A DNA stretch of 64,000 nt from Neokomagataea tanensis (lineage in GTDB: Bacteria > Pseudomonadota > Alphaproteobacteria > Acetobacterales > Acetobacteraceae), in NCBI RefSeq assembly GCF_006542335.1, contig NZ_CP032485.1:591501-655500 (forward strand), read 5' to 3'. Made by a program: the position numbers and the translations under genes. Position 1 is the first letter of the stretch. Each line of letters starts with the position of its first letter. This document shows, one piece after another, positions 53,755-63,112 of this stretch. Under the pieces are notes generated by a model. The model did no database searches and was not told the origin of the DNA. It saw only the letters and a program-made list of their open reading frames with translations.

Positions 53755-54186
53755 CTATTCCTTTTCAGTATTTCTAATCCATTTTGCCATGACTGTCCGG
53801 GGCGTCACATCAAAGCCTAATTTCTCGTAAAAAGCGACAGCCTGCTCGTTTGTCTCGCGCACCATAAGCTGCATCTTTTCAATACCCCGCCCTTTCAACC
53901 ACTCCTCTGCGGCTTTAACCATGCACCGCCCTATACCAAGGCGTTGTTGGTTTGAGGCCACCGCAACATAGTACAACCACCCCCGGTGCCCATCATGGCC
54001 AACCATAACACTCGCAAGCAAAGGCCCCTTCGCACCATGCCCCACCAGCACGGTTGAACTCTGCCCCTGCTGAGCAAACCGGAAGTCTTTATACGGATCA
54101 TTATAAGGAACCGTCAGGCCAGTTTGCCTCCAAAGTGCCACGACCTCATCCTCATCAATCGCCAGAGCAGCACGGATACTGAGCAT
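53755..54186 (-). CDS. GNAT-family acetyltransferase (YpeA-like)
   Basis: This 143-residue N-acetyltransferase begins MLSIRAALAIDEDEVVALW. The acetyl-CoA loop is VASNQQRLGIGRCMVKAAEEWL (Q/RxxGxG/A), followed by the ending NEQAVAFYEKLGFD. This matches the YpeA type, whose substrate is unknown. The start at 54186 is preferred because AGGAAG is upstream; it begins 2 bp inside the end of gluQ, so the two overlap. Confidence 0.88.
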   Translation of the reverse strand: MLSIRAALAIDEDEVVALWRQTGLTVPYNDPYKDFRFAQQGQSSTVLVGHGAKGPLLASVMVGHDGHRGWLYYVAVASNQQRLGIGRCMVKAAEEWLKGRGIEKMQLMVRETNEQAVAFYEKLGFDVTPRTVMAKWIRNTEKE

Positions 54187-54187
54187 T

Positions 54188-55033
54188 TTACCAACTTCCT
54201 CGCGCATCTTTTAACGCCGGATGGCGGAGCACTGCTTGCGCCGACCATCCATCTTGGCGCAAAAGCCGCACCCCCATGGCTCCATCACGTTTTGAGAGTT
54301 TGCGCCCGTCATTTTCCATTAAAAGGGAATGGTGTGCGTATTCAGGTTCAGCCCATCCCATCAACGCCTGCAAAACCCGATGCACTGATGTGGCCTCAAA
54401 CAGATCCATTCCCCGCGTCACACGATTGAAATTTTGCAAAGCATCATCGTGCGTTACGCATAAATGATACGAAAGACCGGTGTCCCTACGAGCCAACACA
54501 ACATCTCCGAAAGAGGCTGCACGACCTGCAAGCCGGCCCTGACCGTACTCGTACCAACCCGGCTCCTCCTGCAGAATATCCAACGCGCGCGCCATGTCCA
54601 AGCGCCAAAGAACAGGCTGCCCATCCCGATGCTCCGCGTCACAAGCTTTGTTACGGCATGTCCCCGGATAGAAAAAACTACCATCTGGGGCTAAACGACC
54701 TTCTGACGCCAAGCCTATCTCCGCTCGTGTACAAAAACATGGGTAAAGCAAACCCCGTATTTTTAATTCGGACAAGACAGCACGGTACTCTTCCACATGC
54801 TGCGATTGCTGCCGCACTTCATTCCCGGACCATAAACCGAGCCAGCGCAAATCCTCTTCCAATCCCATCACATAATCCGGGCGGCAGCGCGTTCCATCAA
54901 TGTCCTCAATACGGACATGATACGCTCCAGCCTCTCCCGCCATACTCCGCGCATGAAGGGCTGAAAGAACATGGCCCAAATGCAAATACCCTGTAGGACT
55001 TGGTGCGAAACGCGTACGAAAAGATAACGTCAT
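54188..55033 (-). CDS. gluQ: Glutamyl-Q tRNA(Asp) synthetase
   Basis: GluQ attaches glutamate to queuosine in tRNA-Asp. It is a shortened GluRS of 281 residues lacking the anticodon domain. It shows RFAPSPTGYLHLGHVLSALHA (HIGH region), the zinc-binding YPCFCTRAEIG with a later YPGTCRN, and LSKRDGA (KMSKS-like). The start at 55033 (MTLSF) is the normal family beginning. Confidence 0.95.
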   Translation of the reverse strand: MTLSFRTRFAPSPTGYLHLGHVLSALHARSMAGEAGAYHVRIEDIDGTRCRPDYVMGLEEDLRWLGLWSGNEVRQQSQHVEEYRAVLSELKIRGLLYPCFCTRAEIGLASEGRLAPDGSFFYPGTCRNKACDAEHRDGQPVLWRLDMARALDILQEEPGWYEYGQGRLAGRAASFGDVVLARRDTGLSYHLCVTHDDALQNFNRVTRGMDLFEATSVHRVLQALMGWAEPEYAHHSLLMENDGRKLSKRDGAMGVRLLRQDGWSAQAVLRHPALKDARGSW

Positions 55034-55184
55034 GAAGGTTTCATCTGAGAGTTCTTGCAATCACGATATTTTGCTGGAATAGTCTTGAACGAAGTAGCCG
55101 ACGACGCGTGATTATCCGGCGTTTGGTATCATAGTTTAATACGTTACGCCCTAAACTCATGCATGTGTCGTCCTCAACAAAAGG

Positions 55185-55757
55185 ATGCGCGTGGTGCCTG
55201 TCAGTAGTCAGCATTTCCCCGCTCTCGTATTGAACGCGGATTTCCGACCGCTGTCCTATTTTCCACTATCATTATGGTCATGGCAGGAAGCCATCAAGGC
55301 TGTATTCTTGGACCGTGTATCCGTCCTCTCTGAATATGATGACGGCCTCGTCCACTCCCCAAGCCGGACTATGAAACTCCCTAGCGTCATTGCGCTGAAA
55401 GATTACATTCCAGCCGCACGCAAGCCCGCCTTCACGCGTTTCAATGTTTTCCTGCGGGACAACTTTGAGTGCCAATATTGCGATGATCGGCTCCCCACGC
55501 ACGAACTCACCTTTGACCACGTTATTCCTCGCGCCAAAGGTGGCCGCACAAGCTGGGGCAACGTTGTGACGGCCTGCAGCCCGTGCAACCTACTCAAAGG
55601 CTCTCGACTACCGAGTGAAATTGGCATGCACCCGCGACGCAAACCCGTTCAGCCCAGCAGCCGCCTCTTACAGGAAAATGGTCGCACTTTTCCGCCTAAC
55701 TATCTCCATGAAAGCTGGCGCGACTATCTGTATTGGAACACGGAGCTGGAGGCCTAA
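55185..55757 (+). CDS. HNH endonuclease family protein
   Basis: This 190-residue protein has an N-terminal domain with LVLNADFRPLSYFPLSLWSWQEAIKAV and a central HNH nuclease fold: CQYCDDRLP, then LTFDHVIPRAKGG and a second zinc pair in ACSPCNLLKG. Proteins with this layout are widespread in bacteria and of unknown role, perhaps DNA repair. AAAAGGA is too close to the ATG at 55185, so GTG at 55191 may be the true start. A decayed kinase start follows in the same frame. Confidence 0.9.
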   Translation: MRVVPVSSQHFPALVLNADFRPLSYFPLSLWSWQEAIKAVFLDRVSVLSEYDDGLVHSPSRTMKLPSVIALKDYIPAARKPAFTRFNVFLRDNFECQYCDDRLPTHELTFDHVIPRAKGGRTSWGNVVTACSPCNLLKGSRLPSEIGMHPRRKPVQPSSRLLQENGRTFPPNYLHESWRDYLYWNTELEA

Positions 55758-55760
55758 GCC

Positions 55761-55868
55761 ATCGTAACACTTGCTGAGCTAGGCCCTCGCATCACGGTTC
55801 TGGGTCCATCCGACAGTGAGAAATCCACGCTCGCGCAGACTATTGCCCATAAACGCAACGCTCTCTGA
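55761..55868 (+). pseudogene. Remnant of a P-loop nucleotide kinase N-terminus
   Basis: Straight after the HNH stop, the frame reads LAELGPRITVLGPSDSEKSTLAQTIAHKRNAL and then stops. This resembles the opening of adenylate-kinase-like or topology-modulation proteins, which have ILGPSNSGKSTLA there. The Walker A loop has lost key residues (Gly changed to Glu), the start codon is ATC instead of ATG, and nothing follows. It looks like the truncated start of a lost gene that once followed the HNH gene. Confidence 0.55.
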
Positions 55869-55911
55869 CACTTTTGTCGAAGAGAGCAGCTAGAACGCTA
55901 AAAAATAAAAT

Positions 55912-55943
55912 AAAAAAAGGCGCCCTTTGAAAGGGCGCCTTTT
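55912..55943 (-). terminator. Terminator of guaA
   Basis: AAGGCGCCCTTT and AAAGGGCGCCTT pair with a tiny loop, with A7 and TTTT flanks, 35 bp after the guaA stop. A strong intrinsic terminator, active on the minus strand and possibly both ways. Confidence 0.9.
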
Positions 55944-55977
55944 CCAAGTCATACATTCCCATTCGGGAACGGGGACA

Positions 55978-57588
55978 TTATTCCCACTCGATCGTGCCTG
56001 GTGGCTTTGATGTAATATCATACGTCACCCGGTTAATGCCGCGCACTTCGTTGACGATACGGCCAGAGACACGGTTCAAGAACTCAAAGTCGAACGGATA
56101 GACTTCGGCCGTCATGCCATCCGTGCTGGTCACCGCACGCAACGCACATGCTTGGTCATACGTGCGGCCATCACCCATTACGCCAACGGTACGCACTGGT
56201 AGCAGTACGGCAAAAGCCTGCCAGATCGCATCGTAAAGACCAGCACGACGGATCTCTTCCAGATAGATCGTGTCAACCTTGCGCAGCAGGTCCAGCTTTT
56301 CACGTGTGATGTCACCCGGAATACGAATTGCCAAACCCGGCCCGGGGAACGGGTGACGGCCAACAATATTCTCCGGAATGCCCAGCTCACGCCCCAGTTC
56401 ACGGACTTCATCCTTGAACAATTCACGCAGCGGCTCGACCAGCTGCATATTCATGCGCTCTGGCAGGCCACCCACATTGTGGTGAGACTTGATGGTAACC
56501 GATGGACCACCCGTGAAGCTGACACTCTCGATCACATCAGGATAAAGCGTGCCTTGGGCCAAGAATTGCGCGCCACCAAGCTTAGCTGCTTCTTCTTCAA
56601 AAACTTCAATAAACAAACGGCCAATTGTTTTCCGCTTAACTTCCGGATCTTTCACACCTGCCAGTTCGCCCAAGAACAGGTCGGATGCATCACGATGCAC
56701 CAAGCGGATATTAAAACGACCACGGAAAGTCTTGACCACTTCATCCGCTTCGCCAGCCCGCAAAATGCCCGGATCAACGAAAATACACGTCAGTTGGTCA
56801 CCAATCGCGTCATGGATCAGCTTTGCCGCAACGGAACTGTCTACACCACCGGACAAACCGCAAATAACGCGGCCTTCACCGACCTGTTCACGGATACGCG
56901 CAATCTCAAGATCACGGAAACCCGCCATCGTCCACGTACCGCTGCACCCAGCAACATTATGCGTGAAGTTCTTGATCAACGCTGCGCCGTGCGGTGTATG
57001 CACAACTTCCGGATGGAACTGTACACCGTACATGCGGCGCCCCTCGTCAGCGATGATCGCAAACGGTGCGCCTTCAGAATGTGCAACTGCGCGGAAACCC
57101 GGTGGCAACTGCGTTACACGGTCACCGTGGCTCATCCAGACTTGCTCACGACGGCCGCGTGCCCACACGCCGCGGAACAGTGAGCAGTCTTCAGCCACAT
57201 CAATATAAGCGCGACCAAATTCGCGATGCTCGTGCGTTTCGACCTTACCACCCAGCGCTTGGCACATTGCCTGCTGGCCGTAGCAAATGCCCAAAATCGG
57301 CAAATTCAACTCAAAAACAACCGGAGGCACTGGCGGCGCATTTTCGTCATGCACGCTGGCTGGGCTGCCGGATAGGATAATGCCACGCGGCTGGAAGCCA
57401 CGGATTTTCTCTTCCGTTGCTGTGAAGGGCCAAATTTCACAGTAAACACCGCTCTCACGTACGCGACGCGCGATCAACTGGGTTACCTGACTGCCAAAGT
57501 CCAGAATGAGGATGCGATCCTCATGCAGAGTTTCGTCAAGCTTCTCGATGGGTTTAGCATCCTGCTGGGTCAAAATAGGACCTCTCAT
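55978..57588 (-). CDS. guaA: GMP synthase (glutamine-hydrolysing)
   Basis: GuaA converts XMP to GMP. The 536-residue protein has the class I glutaminase with Cys in [16 protein letters not shown] and His/Glu in QFHPEVVHT, the ATP-PPase P-loop [16 protein letters not shown], and the dimerisation domain ending [17 protein letters not shown] start a little downstream, nearer [11 protein letters not shown], is possible. It stands alone with its own terminator. Confidence 0.97.
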   Translation of the reverse strand: MRGPILTQQDAKPIEKLDETLHEDRILILDFGSQVTQLIARRVRESGVYCEIWPFTATEEKIRGFQPRGIILSGSPASVHDENAPPVPPVVFELNLPILGICYGQQAMCQALGGKVETHEHREFGRAYIDVAEDCSLFRGVWARGRREQVWMSHGDRVTQLPPGFRAVAHSEGAPFAIIADEGRRMYGVQFHPEVVHTPHGAALIKNFTHNVAGCSGTWTMAGFRDLEIARIREQVGEGRVICGLSGGVDSSVAAKLIHDAIGDQLTCIFVDPGILRAGEADEVVKTFRGRFNIRLVHRDASDLFLGELAGVKDPEVKRKTIGRLFIEVFEEEAAKLGGAQFLAQGTLYPDVIESVSFTGGPSVTIKSHHNVGGLPERMNMQLVEPLRELFKDEVRELGRELGIPENIVGRHPFPGPGLAIRIPGDITREKLDLLRKVDTIYLEEIRRAGLYDAIWQAFAVLLPVRTVGVMGDGRTYDQACALRAVTSTDGMTAEVYPFDFEFLNRVSGRIVNEVRGINRVTYDITSKPPGTIEWE

Positions 57589-57706
57589 TACGAGTTTGAG
57601 TTGGCGCTTTGGGCAGTGGTGCCCTCTAAAGCTCTCCTATAAGGTGTTGTCTCGTGTACGTCATCACTTCTGGGGCAACCTTCTGCCTATTCTGAACAGG
57701 ATAGCT

Positions 57707-58084
57707 ATGCGTTTTCATCTTTTTTCTTCTTTTGTATTGCTCGGACTCCTCACTGCCTGCGCAGGAGCCCCAGACCCCGGACATGATCCAGAGGGGCGCT
57801 GGGTTGGAAAACTCATCGCAGACCAAGGAACCTGCCCGACCGCTCGTAGCTCGACCTTGCAGATCAGGGATAAAAATATCCTCTTCACACCTGAGGACGG
57901 CCCCTTGGTTTTGCAAGGCAGTTACAAGGCAGGAACCCAGCATTATCATGCTGAGTTAAGCATGCAGGACGTCAATCACCAGCCACTGACCATGGTCTTT
58001 AACGGCTACCCCGTCGGGCAAACCATTGGCGGTCTTTTCGGCACAAACACCTGCCACGCGCACATCACCATGACCCGGCAGTAG
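57707..58084 (+). CDS. Small lipoprotein of unknown function
   Basis: This 125-residue lipoprotein has signal MRFHLFSSFVLLGLLTAC (Cys18 lipidated). The mature part is a small beta-rich domain with RWVGKLIADQGTCPT and two Cys pairs that could bond (TCPT and NTCHAH). A ribosome site AGGA lies 6 bp upstream of 57707; the longer frame runs over guaA and is not used. The fold resembles small avidin-like or lipocalin-like modules, but I cannot assign a family. Confidence 0.78.
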   Translation: MRFHLFSSFVLLGLLTACAGAPDPGHDPEGRWVGKLIADQGTCPTARSSTLQIRDKNILFTPEDGPLVLQGSYKAGTQHYHAELSMQDVNHQPLTMVFNGYPVGQTIGGLFGTNTCHAHITMTRQ

Positions 58085-58116
58085 TTTTTTAACAAAAAAG
58101 ACAAAAAACTAGAAAA

Positions 58117-58145
58117 ATGGGGTTGCCAGAAGTCGGGAACCCCAT
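58117..58145 (+). terminator. Hairpin after the small lipoprotein
   Basis: ATGGGGTT and AACCCCAT form an 8-bp stem with a 13-base loop between the lipoprotein gene and the tRNA pair. There is no T run. Confidence 0.42.
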
Positions 58146-58165
58146 TAGAAACCCGCCTCAACGAC

Positions 58166-58242
58166 GCACCCGTAGCTCAATTGGATAGAGCACCAGACTA
58201 CGAATCTGGGGGTTAGAGGTTCGAGTCCTTTCGGGTGCGCCA
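58166..58242 (+). tRNA. tRNA-Arg (ACG), first copy
   Basis: A complete 77-nt cloverleaf with encoded CCA. Acceptor GCACCCG/CGGGTGC, D arm GCTC/GAGC, anticodon arm CCAGA-CTACGAA-TCTGG giving anticodon ACG (read CGN after A-to-I editing), T arm with TTCGAGT. Confidence 0.97.
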
Positions 58243-58259
58243 GTTAACATATCAGTTTT

Positions 58260-58336
58260 GCACCCGTAGCTCAATTGGATAGAGCACCAGACTACGAATC
58301 TGGGGGTTAGAGGTTCGAGTCCTTTCGGGTGCGCCA
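58260..58336 (+). tRNA. tRNA-Arg (ACG), second copy
   Basis: An identical 77-nt copy of the tRNA 17 bp upstream. The two are probably co-transcribed; the duplication looks recent. Confidence 0.97.
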
Positions 58337-58376
58337 CTGATTTATTCCTAAAAATATGAAGTATTCCACCCGTACG

Positions 58377-58402
58377 GCATCCCCGCTGTAACGGGATTTT
58401 TG
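58377..58402 (+). terminator. Possible terminator after the tRNA-Arg pair
   Basis: TCCCCG-ctgtaa-CGGGA followed by T5 lies about 40 bp after the second tRNA. The stem is short, with one bulged C, but the T run fits an intrinsic terminator. Confidence 0.55.
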
Positions 58403-58527
58403 CGTTTTCTACGTCAAAAATCATCACTTTTTTGTCATTTTGCTTATCGGTTCAAATTCATAAAATAAATTTTATCTTTAAAGCCAAGTGAGCGCTCGTT
58501 CGCTGTAACCAAAGAGAGGGACACTCA

Positions 58528-60243
58528 ATGGACAACCACACGAAGCCAATACCCAAAACAACGTCAATATCACGGCGTTGGTTTATTGGAGCAGCGGGGA
58601 CATGCGCAATTATGAGCAATAACGCTTTTGCTGATTCAAATACACCCAAGGGAGCACCAGAAGACTCCCATAACGAAGACCTGAATCCGTTCGGCAGAAA
58701 CCTGATCCCAGCTCACCCAAGCGCACAAGATTACCTTTACAGACCGTCAATACATTTTTCTCCGCCAGTTGGCTGGATGAATGACCCTAATGGTCTGATT
58801 TATGATGGCGAATATTTTCATCTTTACTATCAATACGACCCGATAGCTCCATACGCAGGCTTCGTGCACTGGGGCAGCGCCAAATCAAAAGACCTTTACT
58901 CGTGGGAAGATGGCCCGATCGCTCTCAAGCCCACTACAGCGGGCGAAGCTTTCTCTGGCTGTGCCATTATCGACCGCAACAACACCTCGGGCTTTTTTCC
59001 TGCACTCCCCGACACAGACCCCCGCAGCAAAGAGCCGAACCTCGCTCTGATCTACACACGGGCCAGCGCCAAACTTCAAACGCAGGATATTGCCATCAGC
59101 CGTGACGGCGGGCAGACCTACACTGAAATCAGCGAAAACCCTATTCTAGACATTCACAGCAACTCTTTCCGCGACCCAAAAGTCTTCTTCCACGCTCCTA
59201 GCGGGCGCTGGATCATGACGGTTGTGCAGTCGCGTCTTCACAAAGTCTCATTCTATGGGTCATTCAATCTGAAAGATTGGATGCACCTCTCAGACTTTGA
59301 GTCCGCAGGTCTCTTCGGCATCGACTACGAATGCCCTAATTTGATTGAAGTTCCCCTAGAAGGGACAAATGAAACGCGCTGGTTGATGCTGATTTCCATC
59401 AACCCCGGCGCTCCACAAGGCGGCAGCACTACCCAATATTTTGTCGGCTTCTTTGATGGTGAACGCTTCAAGGCAGAAGATGAACATACAGTCTTTGGCC
59501 TGATCGACTTCTGCAAGGATTCATATGCTTTGCAGTGCTACGAAAATCTGCCGCTCTCACAAGCGACGATGATAGCGTGGCTCGGAAACTGGCAATATGG
59601 CGAGGAAGTCCCGCACACAACGTGGCGGGGCGTGATGACATTACCGCGTCGTTTATCAGTGCGCCGTGATACAGATGGTTGGATCCGCTTAGTTCAGCGC
59701 CCTCTCGGCCTCGAAAACCTGCGCCTCGCCCAGATTCCCACCCCTTTCCGCCACCTCCCCGCACGCACAACTGAGACGGTCGCCTTACCCAAAAATCAGG
59801 CTATTGAACTCATCATAAAAGCCAGCCTTGAACCACGTGACAAAATGCTCCCGGACGGATCATTGGGGCGCGCGGGCCGTTTCTCGATAGATTTCGCCAA
59901 TAATAATGGTGAAAAACTTACCGTCGGCTTTGACGGATTTTTCTGCCAGCTCTGGGTTGAACGCGGGGGCCTCAAGGGGTTCGCCAACCCGTTCTTTACC
60001 CGTGAATTTTCAACATCCCTTACCCCAGACCTAAGGGAATTCTCGCTGCGCATTGTTTACGATGCCTGCACACTGGAAATCTACGTGAACGACGGTATCT
60101 CGGTGGGCTCTTCCTTGGTCTTCCCGCAAGAAGCTCTGGATCGCGTCAGCTTCAGCACAACCAACACCGCTGCGAGCATCCAGCAACTAGAGATCTATCC
60201 TCTGCGTTCCACTATGCCGCGCCCTTTTCCTAAAAACGCCTGA
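58528..60243 (+). CDS. GH32 fructan hydrolase, Tat-exported (levanase/inulinase-like)
   Basis: This is a 571-residue glycoside hydrolase family 32 enzyme that cuts fructose from levan, inulin or sucrose. The N-terminus has a twin-arginine signal (SISRRWFIGAAG). The five-blade propeller carries all three acidic residues: D86 in GWMNDPNGL (nucleophile), D216 in SFRDPKVF and E268 in DYECPNL (acid/base). The C-terminal beta-sandwich ends near residue 560. The ribosome site AGAGAGGG is good. It heads a tight operon with a secreted protein and a TpsB transporter, which suggests export beyond the periplasm. Exo- or endo-action and the fructan type cannot be told from sequence. Confidence 0.92.
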   Translation: MDNHTKPIPKTTSISRRWFIGAAGTCAIMSNNAFADSNTPKGAPEDSHNEDLNPFGRNLIPAHPSAQDYLYRPSIHFSPPVGWMNDPNGLIYDGEYFHLYYQYDPIAPYAGFVHWGSAKSKDLYSWEDGPIALKPTTAGEAFSGCAIIDRNNTSGFFPALPDTDPRSKEPNLALIYTRASAKLQTQDIAISRDGGQTYTEISENPILDIHSNSFRDPKVFFHAPSGRWIMTVVQSRLHKVSFYGSFNLKDWMHLSDFESAGLFGIDYECPNLIEVPLEGTNETRWLMLISINPGAPQGGSTTQYFVGFFDGERFKAEDEHTVFGLIDFCKDSYALQCYENLPLSQATMIAWLGNWQYGEEVPHTTWRGVMTLPRRLSVRRDTDGWIRLVQRPLGLENLRLAQIPTPFRHLPARTTETVALPKNQAIELIIKASLEPRDKMLPDGSLGRAGRFSIDFANNNGEKLTVGFDGFFCQLWVERGGLKGFANPFFTREFSTSLTPDLREFSLRIVYDACTLEIYVNDGISVGSSLVFPQEALDRVSFSTTNTAASIQQLEIYPLRSTMPRPFPKNA

Positions 60244-60259
60244 TAGTTGATTGCTGGTC

Positions 60260-60964
60260 ATGCCTACGCCACTCTTACACTCTGTACGCCGTCTTCGCTT
60301 GCCGTTGACGCTTATCAGCGCATGCGTGTCGTGGGCATGGTCGAGCACAGCTTGGGCTCAAGCCGCGAGTCATGTCGTACAAACCGGACAATATGCACCC
60401 GGCGCACGAAGCTCAGCGACAGCCAATGGCGCCTTTGATAGCGTTATCGGCCAACACCCACAGATGGTTACATCTAGTGTGCAATCCAACGGTGTTACCT
60501 ATTACGTTACACCGGAGGGGCGCATAGTCGACGATAAGGGGTATTACCTCGCTCCTGACCCATCACGGAATACACGCTTTGCGTCTTACTCTGCTCAAAA
60601 AGCGCGCATACCGCCCGACGCAAAACTAGTCCCAATTTTCATCGGCGTTATGGACACGAGCATGGTGGCGAACAACCACCTCCATTTCCACGGCTGTGAA
60701 AAGCTAACTCATCCACTCATTCATTCGCCAATTGACCCACCCGGCGTCTTCGTTGCCCCCGCGCCATGCAGCCTGAAACAAGGCAGTGCCCACTCCCTCA
60801 TTCACTCGACTGCGGAAATCTTGGCCGGTGCCCACGGCAATTTATACGGCTTAGCCGGCAATCGTGACCAATTAGACAGCGCGACGCAAGCCATCCGCAT
60901 TTCTGACCATGAGACGAGGCTCGTTATGCCCTCTCCAAACCAGACCGGAACACCCAACCGTTGA
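60260..60964 (+). CDS. Secreted protein of unknown function in the GH32/TpsB operon
   Basis: I do not recognise this family. From the ATG at 60260 (TTG at 60251 is an alternative) it has 234 residues with a long Sec-type signal peptide ending AWAQAASH. The mature part has SVQSNGVTYYVTPEGRIVDDKG near residue 75, a His-rich patch NNHLHFHGCEKLTHPL with one Cys and a second Cys in APCSLK, which could bond. It has no haemagglutinin-type TPS domain. It starts 16 bp after the GH32 stop and its stop overlaps the TpsB start, so it is made together with them and may be the transporter's substrate or a helper. Confidence 0.75.
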   Translation: MPTPLLHSVRRLRLPLTLISACVSWAWSSTAWAQAASHVVQTGQYAPGARSSATANGAFDSVIGQHPQMVTSSVQSNGVTYYVTPEGRIVDDKGYYLAPDPSRNTRFASYSAQKARIPPDAKLVPIFIGVMDTSMVANNHLHFHGCEKLTHPLIHSPIDPPGVFVAPAPCSLKQGSAHSLIHSTAEILAGAHGNLYGLAGNRDQLDSATQAIRISDHETRLVMPSPNQTGTPNR

Positions 60965-62699
60965 GAACACCCGCTACTTTCTTCGCGCTTTTTGCTCTCT
61001 CTTCAACAGGGGTTGCCGCTCAAACGGTCTTTCCGTTTCGTTCCACGGGCGACATCACCCCCCCTGCTGACGTATTTTCTCTGCCTGCACGCCATATTCC
61101 GGCACTTATGCAGAACAATGCAGAACATGCTCCAACGCCACACCCATCCAGTGACAACACTATTGTCATAACCAAACTAAACCACATTGATGTTTCAGTG
61201 ACTGTCGGACCTGACGCCAAAGGTTTAGACAGCGAAACTCAAACACCAATTTTGAAAGATATTTTTGCTGAATTTATCGGACACCCAATGTCGATAAAGC
61301 AGTTGGATATTCTCACGCAAAAGATCAACGCCGCATACCGCATGAGCAACGAGCCCTTTGCTTATGCTTATATTCCGCCTCAAACAGTGCGAGATGGGGT
61401 TTTAAAAATATACGTACGAAAATACACAATCGGGAAAATTCAAGTTACGGGCAACCGCTGGTTTTCCAAACACCTCATCCAATATGAGAGCGGCCTAAAA
61501 ACAGGTACGGTTCCCAACTTCAACGACATTCAGTCTGATCTGGACTGGTTGAATCGAAACCCCTTCCGGTCTGCCGAAGTTATTTTTTCTCCCGGTGAGA
61601 AAACGGGGGAAACCGATGCAGATATTTATACTGCAGACCGTTTTCCAATTTATTTTTTTGGTGGTGCAAACAACCAAAATGACCCAACGCTGGGGCGAAA
61701 CGGATGGTTCTGGGGTGGTTCTATCGGAAATTTCCTAGGCTTGGATCAAATCCTAACCTACCAATACACCAAGACTACTACCAATCGGTTCTTCAACCAT
61801 GCTGTTGCGTGGCACATACCGCTGTCTCCACGGGATTCGTTACTCGTTTACGGTAACTACGCAAAATCCAACCCCTTCCCCAAGAACCTTTCAGCAATTA
61901 CGGCGGCGGCAGTTCAGTTTCATTGCGGTGGGTACGCATGATCCAACACATAGCCTTTGGAGGCTCATTCGGTTTAGATGGGACCGTACAGCTCGGATAC
62001 GATTGGAAAAACGCCAATTCCTATCAGAAAATTGGCCGGAAAGACATTGTGATCAGTAACGCTGACACCAACCAAGCCGTATTCCTATATTCAGGCTCCG
62101 TCCAAGACCCCTATGGTAAGACCGAATTCACAAACCAAATGGCTTACGGTTTCCCCGGCCTAACCCGCCGTAACAACGCTCGTGCTTATGAGACTATCGC
62201 TCCCGGCTCAGCCCCCAACTATTTTTACAACCGCTTATCGCTTTCCAGAAGTGTGCCTCTAGGCAAAAATTTCAAAGCCAACTTCCGCGCTACACACCAG
62301 CAAGCAACTAAGAATTTGCTGTACTCAGAGCAGGTATCACTCGGTGCGCAGGGAACTGTTCGGGGCTATTACCTCAACACGTCCTTCGGTAGCATTTCCT
62401 CATATTTCAATATTGAAGTGCAGACTAAAACGTTTTCACTTATGCATCTAATAAGTGACCGCGTTCATAAGGACGAAACGTCTTTCACGGCTTTCTGGGA
62501 TTATGGGAATAACCGTCAGGTCCGTCAGGCCGTACCAGGAATCCACTCAGTGACACTCGCGAGCGTAGGTGTCGCAACATCAAGCAAAATCAATCACTGG
62601 CTGACAGGTACGTTCGACGTTGGTTGGCGTCTACGCCGCGCACGAAGCATTGGCTCAAAGGGCGCTTGCGTTGATTATAGTATGACAGTTGGGTTTTGA
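60961..62699 (+). pseudogene. TpsB-type outer-membrane transporter (ShlB/FhaC family), frameshifted
   Basis: Two frames (60961-61941 and 61923-62699) together make one two-partner-secretion pore of about 578 residues. The start is TTG, overlapping the upstream stop (TTGA). It has a signal peptide, an N-terminal POTRA region (SIKQLDILTQKINAAYR and IGKIQVTGNRWFSK), and a 16-strand barrel whose L6 motif is TVRGYYLN. It ends in VGF, the usual terminal Phe. The frames break near 61870-61888; one added base gives an unbroken path into FSNYGGGSSVSLRWVR. The rest is undamaged. This family moves unfolded proteins from periplasm to the outside. No classic TpsA partner is in the window. Confidence 0.85.
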
Positions 62700-62703
62700 T
62701 GGG

Positions 62704-62740
62704 GTGCTGCCCTTTTTGGGCGGCACTTGTCACTCTTTTA
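62704..62740 (+). terminator. Terminator after the TpsB gene
   Basis: GTGCTGCCC and GGGCGGCAC pair with one G-T wobble across TTTTT, followed by a pyrimidine-rich tail ending TTTTA. It closes the GH32 operon. Confidence 0.72.
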
Positions 62741-62779
62741 TTGAGTTTTATTATTGAGTATTATTTAGGTTTTGGGAAT

Positions 62780-62855
<76 letters not shown>

Positions 62856-62904
62856 GATGAGTTTTGTGTGTTTTTTTTGTGTGTGTATTGGGTGAGCTAG
62901 GGGA

Positions 62905-63018
62905 CCTGGCGGCGACCGACTTTTCCGCACCTTAAGGTGCAGTATCATAGGCGCTGAGGTTTTTCACGGCCGAGTTCGGGATGGGATCGGGTGTAGGATC
63001 CTCGCCATGGCCACCAGG
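62905..63018 (-). rRNA. 5S ribosomal RNA
   Basis: The minus strand reads CCTGGTGGCCATGGCGAGG at the 5' end, CCCATCCCGAACTCGGCCG in the middle and ends in GTCGCCGCCAGG, the standard 5S outline with paired ends. Confidence 0.95.
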
Positions 63019-63112
63019 TCTTCTAGCTCACCCTCGTGTTGGTAGAGGAGGGTGATGAGGTTGGTGTATTTTTGAGTGTGACTGATTTCTGTGCATGTGT
63101 TTGTGTGTGAGG

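Noticed and set aside
56353..57208. Long plus-strand frames (276 and 219 codons) opposite guaA
   Set aside because: guaA is complete and motif-rich on the minus strand; these are shadows caused by GC-rich codon use.
57506..57706. Long N-terminal extension of the small lipoprotein over the guaA start
   Set aside because: The extension is antisense to guaA; the ATG at 57707 has a ribosome site and a proper lipoprotein signal.
58158..58427. 89-codon open frame on the minus strand over the tRNA-Arg pair
   Set aside because: It is the complement of the two tRNAs; its repeated translation (RTSNPQIRSLVLYPIEL type) is a well-known artefact in databases.
58337..62779. GH32/TpsB block as a tRNA-linked integrated island with attachment sites
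   Set aside because: I found no integrase, and no third partial tRNA repeat before the rRNA operon; only the tandem tRNA copy exists, so an island boundary is not supported.
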